In this document: positions 19,410 through 28,781 of the stretch, in pieces
How the letters are laid out: every line of letters begins with the position of its first letter
How positions within the stretch are numbered: the first letter of the stretch is position 1
Assembly (NCBI GenBank): GCA_023262495.1
Contig: JALRAS010000012.1
Coordinates: forward strand, 1 to 42,559
From: Bacteroidia bacterium
GTDB taxonomy: Bacteria; Bacteroidota; Bacteroidia; UBA4408
Direction: 5' to 3'
Length of the DNA: 42,559 nucleotides
Translations under genes and position numbers: made by a program
Notes under the pieces: model-generated
Told to the model about the DNA's origin: nothing
The model's database searches: none
Seen by the model: the letters and a program-made list of their open reading frames with translations, nothing else

Positions 19410-20345
19410 TTACTTTACATCAAGTAGTTCAACTTCGAATATAAGTGTGCTAAATGGCTTAATTGGCCCTTGATTCATTTCGCCATAGGCAAGATTAGAG
19501 GGGATAATAAATGTTGCCTTACCGCCTGAATTCATCAGTAGCAATGCCTCATCCCAACCCGGAATAACTTCTCCATTACCAACTGTAAATTCAAAAGCAC
19601 TGTACGTTCTTCCCTCTTGATACATGTTATTTTCCTTTGCTATTTTTTCATTGTTAGTATCAAATAAAGTACCATCAATCAATCTACCCACATAATTCAT
19701 TTTAACCTTCTTACCTTTTTCAGCTTTAGGTCCTTTACCTTTCATTTTTTCAATATAAATTAAGCCACTTGCTGTTGGAGCAGTTGTAATTTTGTTATCG
19801 GCAAGATATTTATCGAGATTTACTTTTTCTTCTGCCTTAAACTTTTGTGCCTCAGCTTCTGCCACCGCCATTTTTTCGGCACGCATTTTCTCTATTTCGG
19901 CTTTTGTTTTGATGTCTTCTACCTTCACAAAAAAGGTGAGCATACTTCCTTTTGCTATTCCCTTGGGCAACTCTTGCATTCCAAAAGTTTTGGCGAATAG
20001 AGAGTCAGCGCTTACCATAAAACTAGCGCTATCACCCGGTGAAAGCATCGCAAATCCTTCTTCTAAACCACCTTTAAAGGTTGGCTTGGTAAGCGGTACA
20101 GGAACTTTTCTGCCTTGAGCAATTGAATTAAATATCACACTATCTTTTTCATTTTTGTATACCATGTCCATCATGATTACATCGCCTTCTGCTGCTTTCT
20201 TACCTTTTTCATCATGTTTGAAAAACTTGTAATACAATCCGTCTTTGGTTTGCTCATAACCCGGATACTTAGAATTGTTGCATGCTAAAAAAGTGAAACA
20301 AGAGATACTGAATAAACTTGTTAGTGTGATAAAGTTGAATTTCAT
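19410..20345 (-). CDS. Lipoprotein FKBP-type peptidyl-prolyl isomerase with two FKBP-like domains
   Basis: Start placed at MKFNFITLTSLFSISCFTFLACNNS (lipobox); PTFKGGLEEGFAMLSPGDSASFMVSADS plus C-terminal VIPGWDEALLLMNSGGKATFIIPSNLAYG. Confidence 0.87.
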   Translation of the reverse strand: MKFNFITLTSLFSISCFTFLACNNSKYPGYEQTKDGLYYKFFKHDEKGKKAAEGDVIMMDMVYKNEKDSVIFNSIAQGRKVPVPLTKPTFKGGLEEGFAMLSPGDSASFMVSADSLFAKTFGMQELPKGIAKGSMLTFFVKVEDIKTKAEIEKMRAEKMAVAEAEAQKFKAEEKVNLDKYLADNKITTAPTASGLIYIEKMKGKGPKAEKGKKVKMNYVGRLIDGTLFDTNNEKIAKENNMYQEGRTYSAFEFTVGNGEVIPGWDEALLLMNSGGKATFIIPSNLAYGEMNQGPIKPFSTLIFEVELLDVK

Positions 20346-20489
20346 TGATTGACGTTTTTTTAAATTGAGGTACGAAAGTAATGATAAATTTAATTGACAC
20401 TTAATTTTAAATTGAGCCAACATTAAATTAACAAATATTGGGCACTTAAAAAGCATACTACTGTCCTATGATTTTTAATAACACGCTCA

Positions 20490-21212
20490 TTAAAATACCA
20501 TGGGCAACTCCATCAACAGGAGGTGTGCCTCTTCGGTTGCTTGAACATGCAGTTCGTTGATATCCCAAATGCCAAGTGCATCACGTTTGCCCAATTGATG
20601 TTGATTATTAATGGTAACTGCCCCCTCAATTAAAAAGGCATACAACCCATTCCCATTTATTTGAATAGTGTAAGAAAGTGCTGTGCCCGGCTGCATATCG
20701 GCTAGTTGAAAAAATGCGCGTTGATTGATATTCATGCCAACAGGATTGCCATCAGGTGAGATAACTTGTTGAAATTTATTTTTCCGGTCTTCTGGATTAA
20801 GTCTTACCTGATTGTAGCGAGGGGTGATATTTCTGACTAATGGAAAAATCCATATCTGCAATAAATTTACTTCTCGATCAGCATTAGGATTGTATTCTGA
20901 ATGCGTAATGCCACTACCTGCACTCATCATTTGAATTTCGTTTTCACTAATTCTGCCGATGTTACCCATGCTATCCTTATGCTCAAGTTCTCCCTTCAGC
21001 GGAATGGTAATAATTTCCATGTTATCGTGCGGGTGCGTGCCAAATCCCATACCGGGTGCCACAATATCATCATTTAACACGCGCAAGGCACCAAAGTGTA
21101 CTTTTTGAGGATTTTGCCACGAGGCAAAACTGAATGAGTGACGTGCGTTTAACCAACCATGATTCACATGTCCACGCTCATGAGCAGGGTGAAAAACAAA
21201 CTTTTCTGTCAT
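20490..21212 (-). CDS. Pirin family protein
   Basis: 240 aa; RGHVNHGWLNARHSFSFA, GFGTHPHDNMEIITIPLKGELEHKDSMGN and MSAGSGITHSEYN, diagnostic pirin cupin motifs. Confidence 0.92.
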   Translation of the reverse strand: MTEKFVFHPAHERGHVNHGWLNARHSFSFASWQNPQKVHFGALRVLNDDIVAPGMGFGTHPHDNMEIITIPLKGELEHKDSMGNIGRISENEIQMMSAGSGITHSEYNPNADREVNLLQIWIFPLVRNITPRYNQVRLNPEDRKNKFQQVISPDGNPVGMNINQRAFFQLADMQPGTALSYTIQINGNGLYAFLIEGAVTINNQHQLGKRDALGIWDINELHVQATEEAHLLLMELPMVF

Positions 21213-21341
21213 ACTAAAAATTTAAAAGTGTATATATTATAGTAACATTATTGAAAGATAAAAGTTAAATTTGTTGATGCATGTGAAGCTAAATTCTATA
21301 CATTCAAATTATTAACATGTCACATTTAAGCGAGTATGTCG

Positions 21342-21373
21342 CAAATCTATATTTAATAGGGCATTCAAACAAA
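21342..21373 (-). promoter_or_regulatory. Putative promoter driving pirin
   Basis: Minus strand reads TTTG-N20-TAGATTTG (CAAATCTA at 21342-21349, CAAA at 21370-21373 on the plus strand). Long leader to the ATG at 21212. Confidence 0.4.
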
Positions 21374-21452
21374 TTTTACTTATCAGCAACCATTGTTAGA
21401 AAAATTTAAACCACAGCGCTTTATTTATGTTTAAGGTATGATGAAATAGATT

Positions 21453-21460
21453 TAGATTTG
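21453..21460 (+). promoter_or_regulatory. Putative -7 element for the W-repeat secreted protein gene
   Basis: TAGATTTG matches TAnnTTTG, 23 nt before the ATG at 21484. No clear TTTG -33 element. Confidence 0.4.
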
Positions 21461-21483
21461 TGTATCTTAAATTTAAACTTTCA

Positions 21484-21960
21484 ATGAAAACAATCATTTT
21501 TTCTATCTCCGTATTATTATCAACTTCTATTTTCAGTACCTCTCAGGTAACAGCCAACAATCCTCAGTTGGGCAACTACACCGTGGAGCAAAGCAAAACC
21601 GATGTGAACCTTAATTTAGTGCTTGTAGAATTAACGGAAGGCATCATTCCTAAGGGATTTGACAAAGCATGGAAAACCATAGGGCCACAATGGGCAGACA
21701 AGGTAAAATCTGCTGCTGAAGTTTCTTTGTTGAGTGCTTCACTGCTAGAATTGGCTGATAATATCAAAGACAAATACTACAAACCAACTTGGGAAAAATC
21801 GAAAGAGAAATGGGTAAAACAAGTGAAGGATGCACGCAGTAGCTTAGCATTGGCAGGCCTCTTGAAATCGTTATATAACAACCTCAATCCCGAAGTTTTT
21901 ACCGCAGATTGGACAGGCAAAAGTTCAATTTGGCTTGAAACGCTCAGCAAAATTGAATAA
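21484..21960 (+). CDS. Small secreted helical protein with 40-aa W-x6-W repeats, unknown function
   Basis: Start placed at MKTIIFSISVLLSTSIFSTSQVTAN (signal peptide). Trp pairs AWKTIGPQW, TWEKSKEKW and DWTGKSSIW recur at exactly 40-residue spacing. Confidence 0.7.
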   Translation: MKTIIFSISVLLSTSIFSTSQVTANNPQLGNYTVEQSKTDVNLNLVLVELTEGIIPKGFDKAWKTIGPQWADKVKSAAEVSLLSASLLELADNIKDKYYKPTWEKSKEKWVKQVKDARSSLALAGLLKSLYNNLNPEVFTADWTGKSSIWLETLSKIE

Positions 21961-22000
21961 TAAAAAATAATATACCAGAATTAGTTTTTTAATTGTAAAG

Positions 22001-24820
22001 ATGATGACATCAAGAATTTCAACCCCATTTTTTTCGCTAATATTTTTAGTGCTTGCAAACCTGAGCACCGCTTCGTTTGCATCAACAAAGTTCAAGGTTG
22101 ATTTAAATGCACCCCATGAGCAAGGGGTTGTAATTTTAAAGGTTAAAAAGCAGTATGCCAATCAATGCGAGGCAACCCGCATCAACTCAACAAAAATTAT
22201 TAATTGCTTGATGTCGATTGATGTGGTTGGTTTATCCAAAAAGTTTCCCCTACACCAGTCACCTGCCACAGAGCGCGACAAGTATGGTCGTGAGCTGATA
22301 GACCTGTCTCTAATATACGAGTTAAAGGTTAATCCATCAAATAAACTGGATAAAGTGATTCAGCTACTTCTTGCAACAGGTGAGCTCGACTATGCCGAAC
22401 CGCATTATACGCAACAATTATTATATTCACCCAACGACCCTTCTACCTTACTGCAATATTATCTCAATAAAATATCGGCTTATCAAGCATGGGACATCAG
22501 CCAAAGCGATACTAACATTGTTATTGGTGTAACAGATACCGGAACAGACCTCTTTCACGAAGACCTTGTGGGTAACGTAAAGTATAACTACCTCGACCCT
22601 ATTGATGGGATTGATAATGACACCGATGGATACATTGACAATTACTATGGTTGGGATTTAGGTGAGAACGATAATACACCACAATGTAATGCCAATTTCC
22701 ATGGCTTGCACAGTACAGGTATTTCAAGTGCTATGGTTGATAACAATACCGGTATTGCAGGGGTGGGCTTTAAGGCCAAATACTTACCAATCAAAATTTC
22801 TGATGCAGCAGGTACATTAAATACATCTTATGAAGGAATTGTATATGCCGTTGATCATGGCTGTCAAATCGTGAATTGTTCTTGGGGAGGAATTGGTGCC
22901 AGCCAATTTGGACAAGATATAGTTAACTATGCCGCCATCAATATGAATGCCCTAGTAATTGCCTCTGCCGGAAACAATGGCGATGATGTACTTTTTTACC
23001 CTGCCTCCTACAACAATGTGCTCAACGTGGCTGCTACCGATCAAGCTGATCACAAAAAACTGAATTCAACCTATGGAATAACCATTGATGTGTGCGCCCC
23101 CGGTGAAGATATTTTGTCAACTTGGACCAACAACACCTATGTGGCTTCAGGAGGTACCTCCACCGCTGCTCCTGTAGTTGCCGGTGCTGCAGCCATTGTA
23201 AAATCACACTTTCCCAACTATTCGGGCATACAAATTGGAGAGCAGTTGCGGGCCACAGCCGATAACATTGATACTGTTGCATTCAACGCTCCTTGGGCCG
23301 GTAAGCTGGGCGCAGGCAGAATAAATTTATTTAAAGCACTCACCGACAGTAACGCAGTATCAGTTGTACTAACCAATAGCAGCGTTACCGATAACAACGA
23401 CAATGCATTTGTTGTAGGCGATACACTCAACATCATAGGCGAATTTACCAACTATCTTGCTCAAACAAATGCTGTATCGGTGAAAGCATCATGTGCCTCT
23501 GCTTTTATCCAAATGATCGACAGCACTATCACGTTGGGTAACATGAATACTCTGCAAACGGTAAACAATAACGCATCACCTTTTAAAGCAACTATATTAA
23601 GCGGTGCACCTATCAATGCTCCTGTTGAATTTAAATTAAAAGTAACAGACAGTGCCGGACATCAATTTACCTACTATGTTGCCATAGTGATTAATGTAGA
23701 CTTTATCAATATCAACATTAATGAGGTAGCTACCACGGTAACCAGCAAAGGAAATATTGGTTACAATAACAGTTCAACACAAGGATTAGGTTTTGTATAC
23801 AACAATAGCAACTTGCTTTATGAATCCGGCTTGCTCATTGGTGCAGGCCCAACACGTGTATCCGACAGGGTGAGAGGGAATCCGGGCACCCAAGATACCG
23901 ACTTCTTGTCCGTTTCAAATGTTTCGCGAATTATTCCGGGCGTAGTTTCTGAATTTGATGTCACAGGAAGTTTTAATGACAACGGTGCAGCTGCCAATGC
24001 TATTCCCGTAAAGGTGCTTCAAAACTCCTATGCATGGAGTACACCCGGCAACACGAAATATGTCATCTTCAAATACAAAGTAATCAATACCGGTGCAGTA
24101 CTGCTCGACAATCTGTTTATTGGAGTATTTGCCGATTGGGATATTATGAATAGCAACTTAAATAAAGCAGCATTTGATGCACCCAACAAGATGGGTTTCT
24201 GCTACAGCACGCAGTCGAACGGACTTTATGCAGGCATCAAACTGCTCAGCAATACAGCCCCTGTGGTTCACTATGCCATGGATAACATTGGTGGTGGTGG
24301 TGGTGGAATTGATCCGGTGGGTGGCATTAACACTGCTGAGAAATTTACCGGGATTTCAACCAATAGAACAAATGCAGGAGGAGCCGGTAGCGGCAACGAT
24401 GTTACTCATTTTGTAAGCAGTGGGCCATTTGTAGTGAACCCCAACGATACGGTTGAGGTAGCTTTTGCTTACATTGCAGGTGATAGTTTAGCCGACCTAC
24501 AGAGCAGTGCTGCAGCAGCACAAGTAAAATATGACAATAGCTTAGTAGTTGTTAAAAATAATCACACCCAATATCCGGCTTTCATTGTTTATCCTAATCC
24601 GGTTAAAGATATGCTCTACATCAGCTCCCCAAATACTGCAGCAAGCAATTGTGTGGTCAATGTGCTGAATATCGAAGGCAAAATAATCATGCAGCACAAT
24701 ATCATTAATCAGCAAGCAACTTTCGGCATTCCGATGTCAGGTATAGAAAACGGTATTTACTTTGCACAAATCATTACTGAGTCAGATGTAAAAACAGTAA
24801 AATTTATAGTGAACAGATAA
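22001..24820 (+). CDS. Subtilisin-like (S8) serine peptidase with T9SS type-A C-terminal sorting domain
   Basis: 939 aa; triad motifs GVTDTGTD, NFHGLHSTG and GGTSTAAPVVAGAAA; C-terminus IVYPNPVKDMLYISS...GIYFAQIITESDVKTVKFIVNR. Confidence 0.92.
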   Translation: MMTSRISTPFFSLIFLVLANLSTASFASTKFKVDLNAPHEQGVVILKVKKQYANQCEATRINSTKIINCLMSIDVVGLSKKFPLHQSPATERDKYGRELIDLSLIYELKVNPSNKLDKVIQLLLATGELDYAEPHYTQQLLYSPNDPSTLLQYYLNKISAYQAWDISQSDTNIVIGVTDTGTDLFHEDLVGNVKYNYLDPIDGIDNDTDGYIDNYYGWDLGENDNTPQCNANFHGLHSTGISSAMVDNNTGIAGVGFKAKYLPIKISDAAGTLNTSYEGIVYAVDHGCQIVNCSWGGIGASQFGQDIVNYAAINMNALVIASAGNNGDDVLFYPASYNNVLNVAATDQADHKKLNSTYGITIDVCAPGEDILSTWTNNTYVASGGTSTAAPVVAGAAAIVKSHFPNYSGIQIGEQLRATADNIDTVAFNAPWAGKLGAGRINLFKALTDSNAVSVVLTNSSVTDNNDNAFVVGDTLNIIGEFTNYLAQTNAVSVKASCASAFIQMIDSTITLGNMNTLQTVNNNASPFKATILSGAPINAPVEFKLKVTDSAGHQFTYYVAIVINVDFINININEVATTVTSKGNIGYNNSSTQGLGFVYNNSNLLYESGLLIGAGPTRVSDRVRGNPGTQDTDFLSVSNVSRIIPGVVSEFDVTGSFNDNGAAANAIPVKVLQNSYAWSTPGNTKYVIFKYKVINTGAVLLDNLFIGVFADWDIMNSNLNKAAFDAPNKMGFCYSTQSNGLYAGIKLLSNTAPVVHYAMDNIGGGGGGIDPVGGINTAEKFTGISTNRTNAGGAGSGNDVTHFVSSGPFVVNPNDTVEVAFAYIAGDSLADLQSSAAAAQVKYDNSLVVVKNNHTQYPAFIVYPNPVKDMLYISSPNTAASNCVVNVLNIEGKIIMQHNIINQQATFGIPMSGIENGIYFAQIITESDVKTVKFIVNR

Positions 24821-24871
24821 TTATTTAAGCCACCTATCGTCATTCCACCATCTTTTGCAACCTAATGTAAG

Positions 24872-26155
24872 TTGAAAAAATATACAACAGCCGAAGAAGC
24901 CGTAAAGGTTATCAAAAGCTATGATAAAGTTTTTGTTCACGGAAGTGCAGCAACACCCGAAGTACTGCTTGCTGCCTTGGAAAAAAGAGCCGATGAACTG
25001 AATCAGGTAAACATCATTTCTTTGAGCACCTACGGCAACATGCCAATTGCACAGCTCAAGTATAAAAACTCCTTTTATTTTAATACGCTTTTTGTTTCGC
25101 AGCACACACGCGAACTTATAACGCAGGGCATGGGAAGTTATATTCCCGTTTTCTTGAGTGAGATCCCTGCCCTATTTCATCGTAAAATTATTGTTCCTGA
25201 TGTTGCGCTTATTCATGTATCTCCCCCCGACAAGCATGGTTATTGCTCCTTAGGCGTGTCGGTAGACATATGTTTATCGGCACTTAAAAATGCGAAGTAT
25301 GTAATTGCACAGGTGAATTCAAAAATGCCCCGTACTCATGGTGACGGCATGATTCATGTAAATGAAATCAACGCATTGGTTGAAGTTGAACAATCCTTAC
25401 CTGAAATCGATTATACCAAGGAAATTACAGAAGTTGAACAAACAATTGGAAAATACTGCGCATCGCTGATTGAAGATGGTGCAACCTTACAAATGGGAAT
25501 TGGATCGATACCCGATGCTGTGCTAAGCATGCTCGAAAATCATAAAGATTTAGGTGTGCATACCGAGATGTTTTCCGTTGGGACCATCAATTTATTGAAA
25601 AAGGGTGTCATTACCAATAAATACAAAAAGAAACATCGAAGAAAAATTGCCACCTCATTTGCAATTGGCAATCGTGATATGTATGATTTTATACATGATA
25701 ATCCTGTTTGTTCATTTCTTGAATCGGATTATATCAACGATGCCTATGTGATTGGTAAAAACCCTAAGGTAACAGCTATCAACAGCGCCATAGAAATTGA
25801 CCTAACCGGACAGGTGTGTGCTGATTCTATAGGGACTAAACAATTCTCGGGTGTTGGCGGACAGATGGATTTTATGCGCGGGGCATCGATATCGGAAGGT
25901 GGCAAACCAATTATTGCGATGTCATCGGTTACCACTAAAGGTGCCTCTAAAATTGTTCCTGTGCTGAAAGAAGGTGCGGGAGTGGTGAGCACAAGGGCCA
26001 ATGTTCACTACGTGATTACCGAGTATGGCATTGCCTCTTTGCATGGCAAAAATTTAATTGAACGTGCCAAAGCGCTGATTGAAATTGCACATCCTGCGCA
26101 TCGCGAAGCATTGGATCAAGCAGCTCGAATTAGGTTTAACAATCACTCCTTCTAA
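24872..26155 (+). CDS. Acetyl-CoA hydrolase/transferase family (4-hydroxybutyrate CoA-transferase-like)
   Basis: 427 aa; IHVSPPDKHGYCSLGVSVD, LQMGIGSIPDAVL, GVGGQMDFMRGA and YVITEYGIASLHGK motifs. TTG start with no in-frame ATG upstream. Confidence 0.88.
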   Translation: MKKYTTAEEAVKVIKSYDKVFVHGSAATPEVLLAALEKRADELNQVNIISLSTYGNMPIAQLKYKNSFYFNTLFVSQHTRELITQGMGSYIPVFLSEIPALFHRKIIVPDVALIHVSPPDKHGYCSLGVSVDICLSALKNAKYVIAQVNSKMPRTHGDGMIHVNEINALVEVEQSLPEIDYTKEITEVEQTIGKYCASLIEDGATLQMGIGSIPDAVLSMLENHKDLGVHTEMFSVGTINLLKKGVITNKYKKKHRRKIATSFAIGNRDMYDFIHDNPVCSFLESDYINDAYVIGKNPKVTAINSAIEIDLTGQVCADSIGTKQFSGVGGQMDFMRGASISEGGKPIIAMSSVTTKGASKIVPVLKEGAGVVSTRANVHYVITEYGIASLHGKNLIERAKALIEIAHPAHREALDQAARIRFNNHSF

Positions 26156-26171
26156 GGGTTATAGTTCTTTT

Positions 26172-26918
26172 TTACTGAAAATACTGTTTGATTTTACTTA
26201 GTGGCTTCCTTATTAGGGTGAGCAATCCCGGCTTCAAACCATTTATGGCCCACGCTTTTTTATCCTCTTGATTGGCCTTATATCTGTTTTTAAAACTAAC
26301 ATTGCTCTGCCCACCTGCACGCATATTCACAATAAGCATAGGTAGGTATGCAACCATTACTTCATGTTTATGAATAAATCTTAACATCAACTCATAATCG
26401 GCCGATGAGCGAAGCGAAAGATTAAAACTGCCGTATTTTTCGTAACAAGTTTTGCGTGCAAAAAAAGTAGGATGTGGCGGCATCCACCCCTTTAGGAAAA
26501 GTCCTTTTTTATATTCTCCCGATCGCCATTTTCTGATAATCTTGCTTGTATCGTGCCGATCAACATAATTCAAATCACCATAAACCACATCGGTATGAGT
26601 TTGCTTGAAAAGCGCTACAACCTTGCTAATGACATTATTAGAAGCATACATATCATCAGAGTTTAAAGCTACCACAACATCACCGCTTGCCATACTTATA
26701 CCTTTTGAAATGGCATCGTAAATACCATTATCTTTTTCCGATATAATTTTTGCAATTTTGTTTTTGTAGCGATTCACAATTGCCAATGTACTATCAGTTG
26801 ACAATCCATCAATGATGATGTATTCAATGTCCTGATAATCTTGATTAACAACAGATTTAATAGTGTCTTCAACAGTTGACTCGCTGTTATAGGTAACAGT
26901 AACAATGCTTACTTTCAT
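26172..26918 (-). CDS. Glycosyltransferase family 2
   Basis: 248 aa; MKVSIVTVTYNSESTVEDTIKSV, YIIIDGLSTDSTL and SDNGIYDAISKGISMASGDVVVALNSDD (GT-A, DxD-like). Confidence 0.92.
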   Translation of the reverse strand: MKVSIVTVTYNSESTVEDTIKSVVNQDYQDIEYIIIDGLSTDSTLAIVNRYKNKIAKIISEKDNGIYDAISKGISMASGDVVVALNSDDMYASNNVISKVVALFKQTHTDVVYGDLNYVDRHDTSKIIRKWRSGEYKKGLFLKGWMPPHPTFFARKTCYEKYGSFNLSLRSSADYELMLRFIHKHEVMVAYLPMLIVNMRAGGQSNVSFKNRYKANQEDKKAWAINGLKPGLLTLIRKPLSKIKQYFQ

Positions 26919-26925
26919 ACATCAA

Positions 26926-27489
26926 TTATAAATAGCTCAATTGTCTCATTCTTACCGGCTTTGCAGGATTTCCTTGGTATATGGTGTAAGCATCTAAATT
27001 ACGTGTAGCAACACTACCTACTGTAAGTATGGAATGACTCTTACAAACTACACCGGAGCATACAACTGACTTTGCTCCTATCCAAACACCATCTTCCAAC
27101 GTGATTTCCCCTACAATCAAATCAAAGGTTGTTTTTTTATAATTGTGGTTGCCACATAAAAGTAGTGCACCTTGAGAAATACAAACGTTATTGCCAATCA
27201 CCACCTTAGCTAAATTATCAATCCAAACATCTTCACCAATCCAAACATTATCACCAACCTCAAGTCTCCATGGATATTTGATATTTACCGAAGGTTTGAT
27301 TACAACACCACTGCCAACCTTTGCGCCAAATAAGCGAAGTAGAAATACCTTAACTCCCATATCAGGGAACCATCGAGAAGTAAAAAAGAACATGTTGGTA
27401 TAATACCAAATCACCATTTTAAGCCGAGAAGCACCGGGCTTATACCAATCATTTTTAAATTTTCCTAAATTGGTTTGGGCAGTATACAT
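26926..27489 (-). CDS. WcaF-like hexapeptide-repeat acetyltransferase
   Basis: Start placed at MYTAQTNLGKFKNDWYKPGA; left-handed beta-helix repeats (VGDNVWIGEDVWIDNLAKVVIGNNVCISQGALLLCGNHNY). Confidence 0.85.
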   Translation of the reverse strand: MYTAQTNLGKFKNDWYKPGASRLKMVIWYYTNMFFFTSRWFPDMGVKVFLLRLFGAKVGSGVVIKPSVNIKYPWRLEVGDNVWIGEDVWIDNLAKVVIGNNVCISQGALLLCGNHNYKKTTFDLIVGEITLEDGVWIGAKSVVCSGVVCKSHSILTVGSVATRNLDAYTIYQGNPAKPVRMRQLSYL

Positions 27490-27551
27490 AGTGGTAATGA
27501 TCTTGCAAATATAATACAGATGCACAATATAACGATAATGGCTCATTTTTA

Positions 27552-27583
27552 TTGCTGCGGATTAGGCAAGAGCCTTATATTTG
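27552..27583 (+). promoter_or_regulatory. Putative promoter of the plus-strand EPS genes
   Basis: TTG (27552-27554), 21-bp spacer, TATATTTG (27576-27583) matching TAnnTTTG; ATG at 27606. Confidence 0.5.
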
Positions 27584-27605
27584 TGGTTTATAAAGTTGAC
27601 TCAAT

Positions 27606-28781
27606 ATGATGCGAGTAGCGTTAGTAACAGATGGCATATTTCCTTACGTGATGGGTGGCATGCAAAAGCACTCCTATTATCTGTGCAAGTACCTTGTGCG
27701 TATGGGCGTGAAGGTTGATCTGTACCATACCAATTTGAGTAGTTATGATATTCATGAACTTGAGCTTTTTTCTGAAGAGGAGAAGCAACATATCAACTCC
27801 ATCGTGATTAAATTTCCCGAATCAGATAAAATGCCCGGGCATTATTTAAGGTCTTCGTTTAAGTATGCATTAAAAATTTACGATGAATTGAAACAGAGAC
27901 CGAAACCTGATTTCATTTATTGCAAAGGATTTGCAGGTTGGAAACTTGCCATAGAAAAAAAGTTGGGTAGGCTTAACATACCAATGGCGGTTAATTTCCA
28001 TGGCTACGAAATGTTTCAACCTGCACCTTCATTTAAATCAAAAATTGAACAATTACTCCTATTCCGTGGCCCCGTTAAATATATTTGCAAGCATGCAGAT
28101 TTCGTGATGTCGTATGGTTCAAAAATCAATGATGTTATAGCTTCCATACCTATTCCCACTTCAAAAATTGTTGCCATACCAACAGGAATTGAGGAGCAAT
28201 GGCTCAATACGCAAATAAAACCTACCGAATCGAAAAAGAAATTTTTATTCATAGGTAGATTTGAACGAAGAAAAGGTATTGAAGAGTTGCATACTGCACT
28301 TTCAAAAATAAATGACAATGTATCTTTCGAATGCCATTTTATTGGCCCTATTCCAGAGAGTTCACGTCTTGTTAGAAGCAACTTAATTTATCATGGTGCA
28401 ATCAGCGATCAAGAAGTGATTAAAAAAATTACGCGCAATTGTGACATCTTTTTGTGCCCTAGCTACAGTGAAGGAATGCCCAACGTAATTATGGAGGCAA
28501 TGGCGAGCGGACTTGCCGTTATTGCAACCAACGTGGGAGCTGTTAACTTACTTGTAAGTGACAAAAACGGATATTTATTGGAATTGAAGGAGCTCAATGA
28601 TTTGACTAATGTCATCAATCATTTTATTGTTAAAAATCCAAGCGAAATTGATTTGATGAAGAAACACTCTAGCGAGCTCATCAAAAACAACTTTCTTTGG
28701 ACATCGATTGCCCGCATTCACCTCGATTTTTTCAATCGTGCTGTATCAGCCAACCCCACAAACCCAAAGCAACAAAGCTGA
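27606..28781 (+). CDS. Glycosyltransferase family 4
   Basis: 391 aa; N-terminal DGIFPYVMGGMQKHSYYL, KKFLFIGRFERRKGIEEL and PSYSEGMPNVIMEAMASGLAVIATNVGA. Confidence 0.92.
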   Translation: MMRVALVTDGIFPYVMGGMQKHSYYLCKYLVRMGVKVDLYHTNLSSYDIHELELFSEEEKQHINSIVIKFPESDKMPGHYLRSSFKYALKIYDELKQRPKPDFIYCKGFAGWKLAIEKKLGRLNIPMAVNFHGYEMFQPAPSFKSKIEQLLLFRGPVKYICKHADFVMSYGSKINDVIASIPIPTSKIVAIPTGIEEQWLNTQIKPTESKKKFLFIGRFERRKGIEELHTALSKINDNVSFECHFIGPIPESSRLVRSNLIYHGAISDQEVIKKITRNCDIFLCPSYSEGMPNVIMEAMASGLAVIATNVGAVNLLVSDKNGYLLELKELNDLTNVINHFIVKNPSEIDLMKKHSSELIKNNFLWTSIARIHLDFFNRAVSANPTNPKQQS

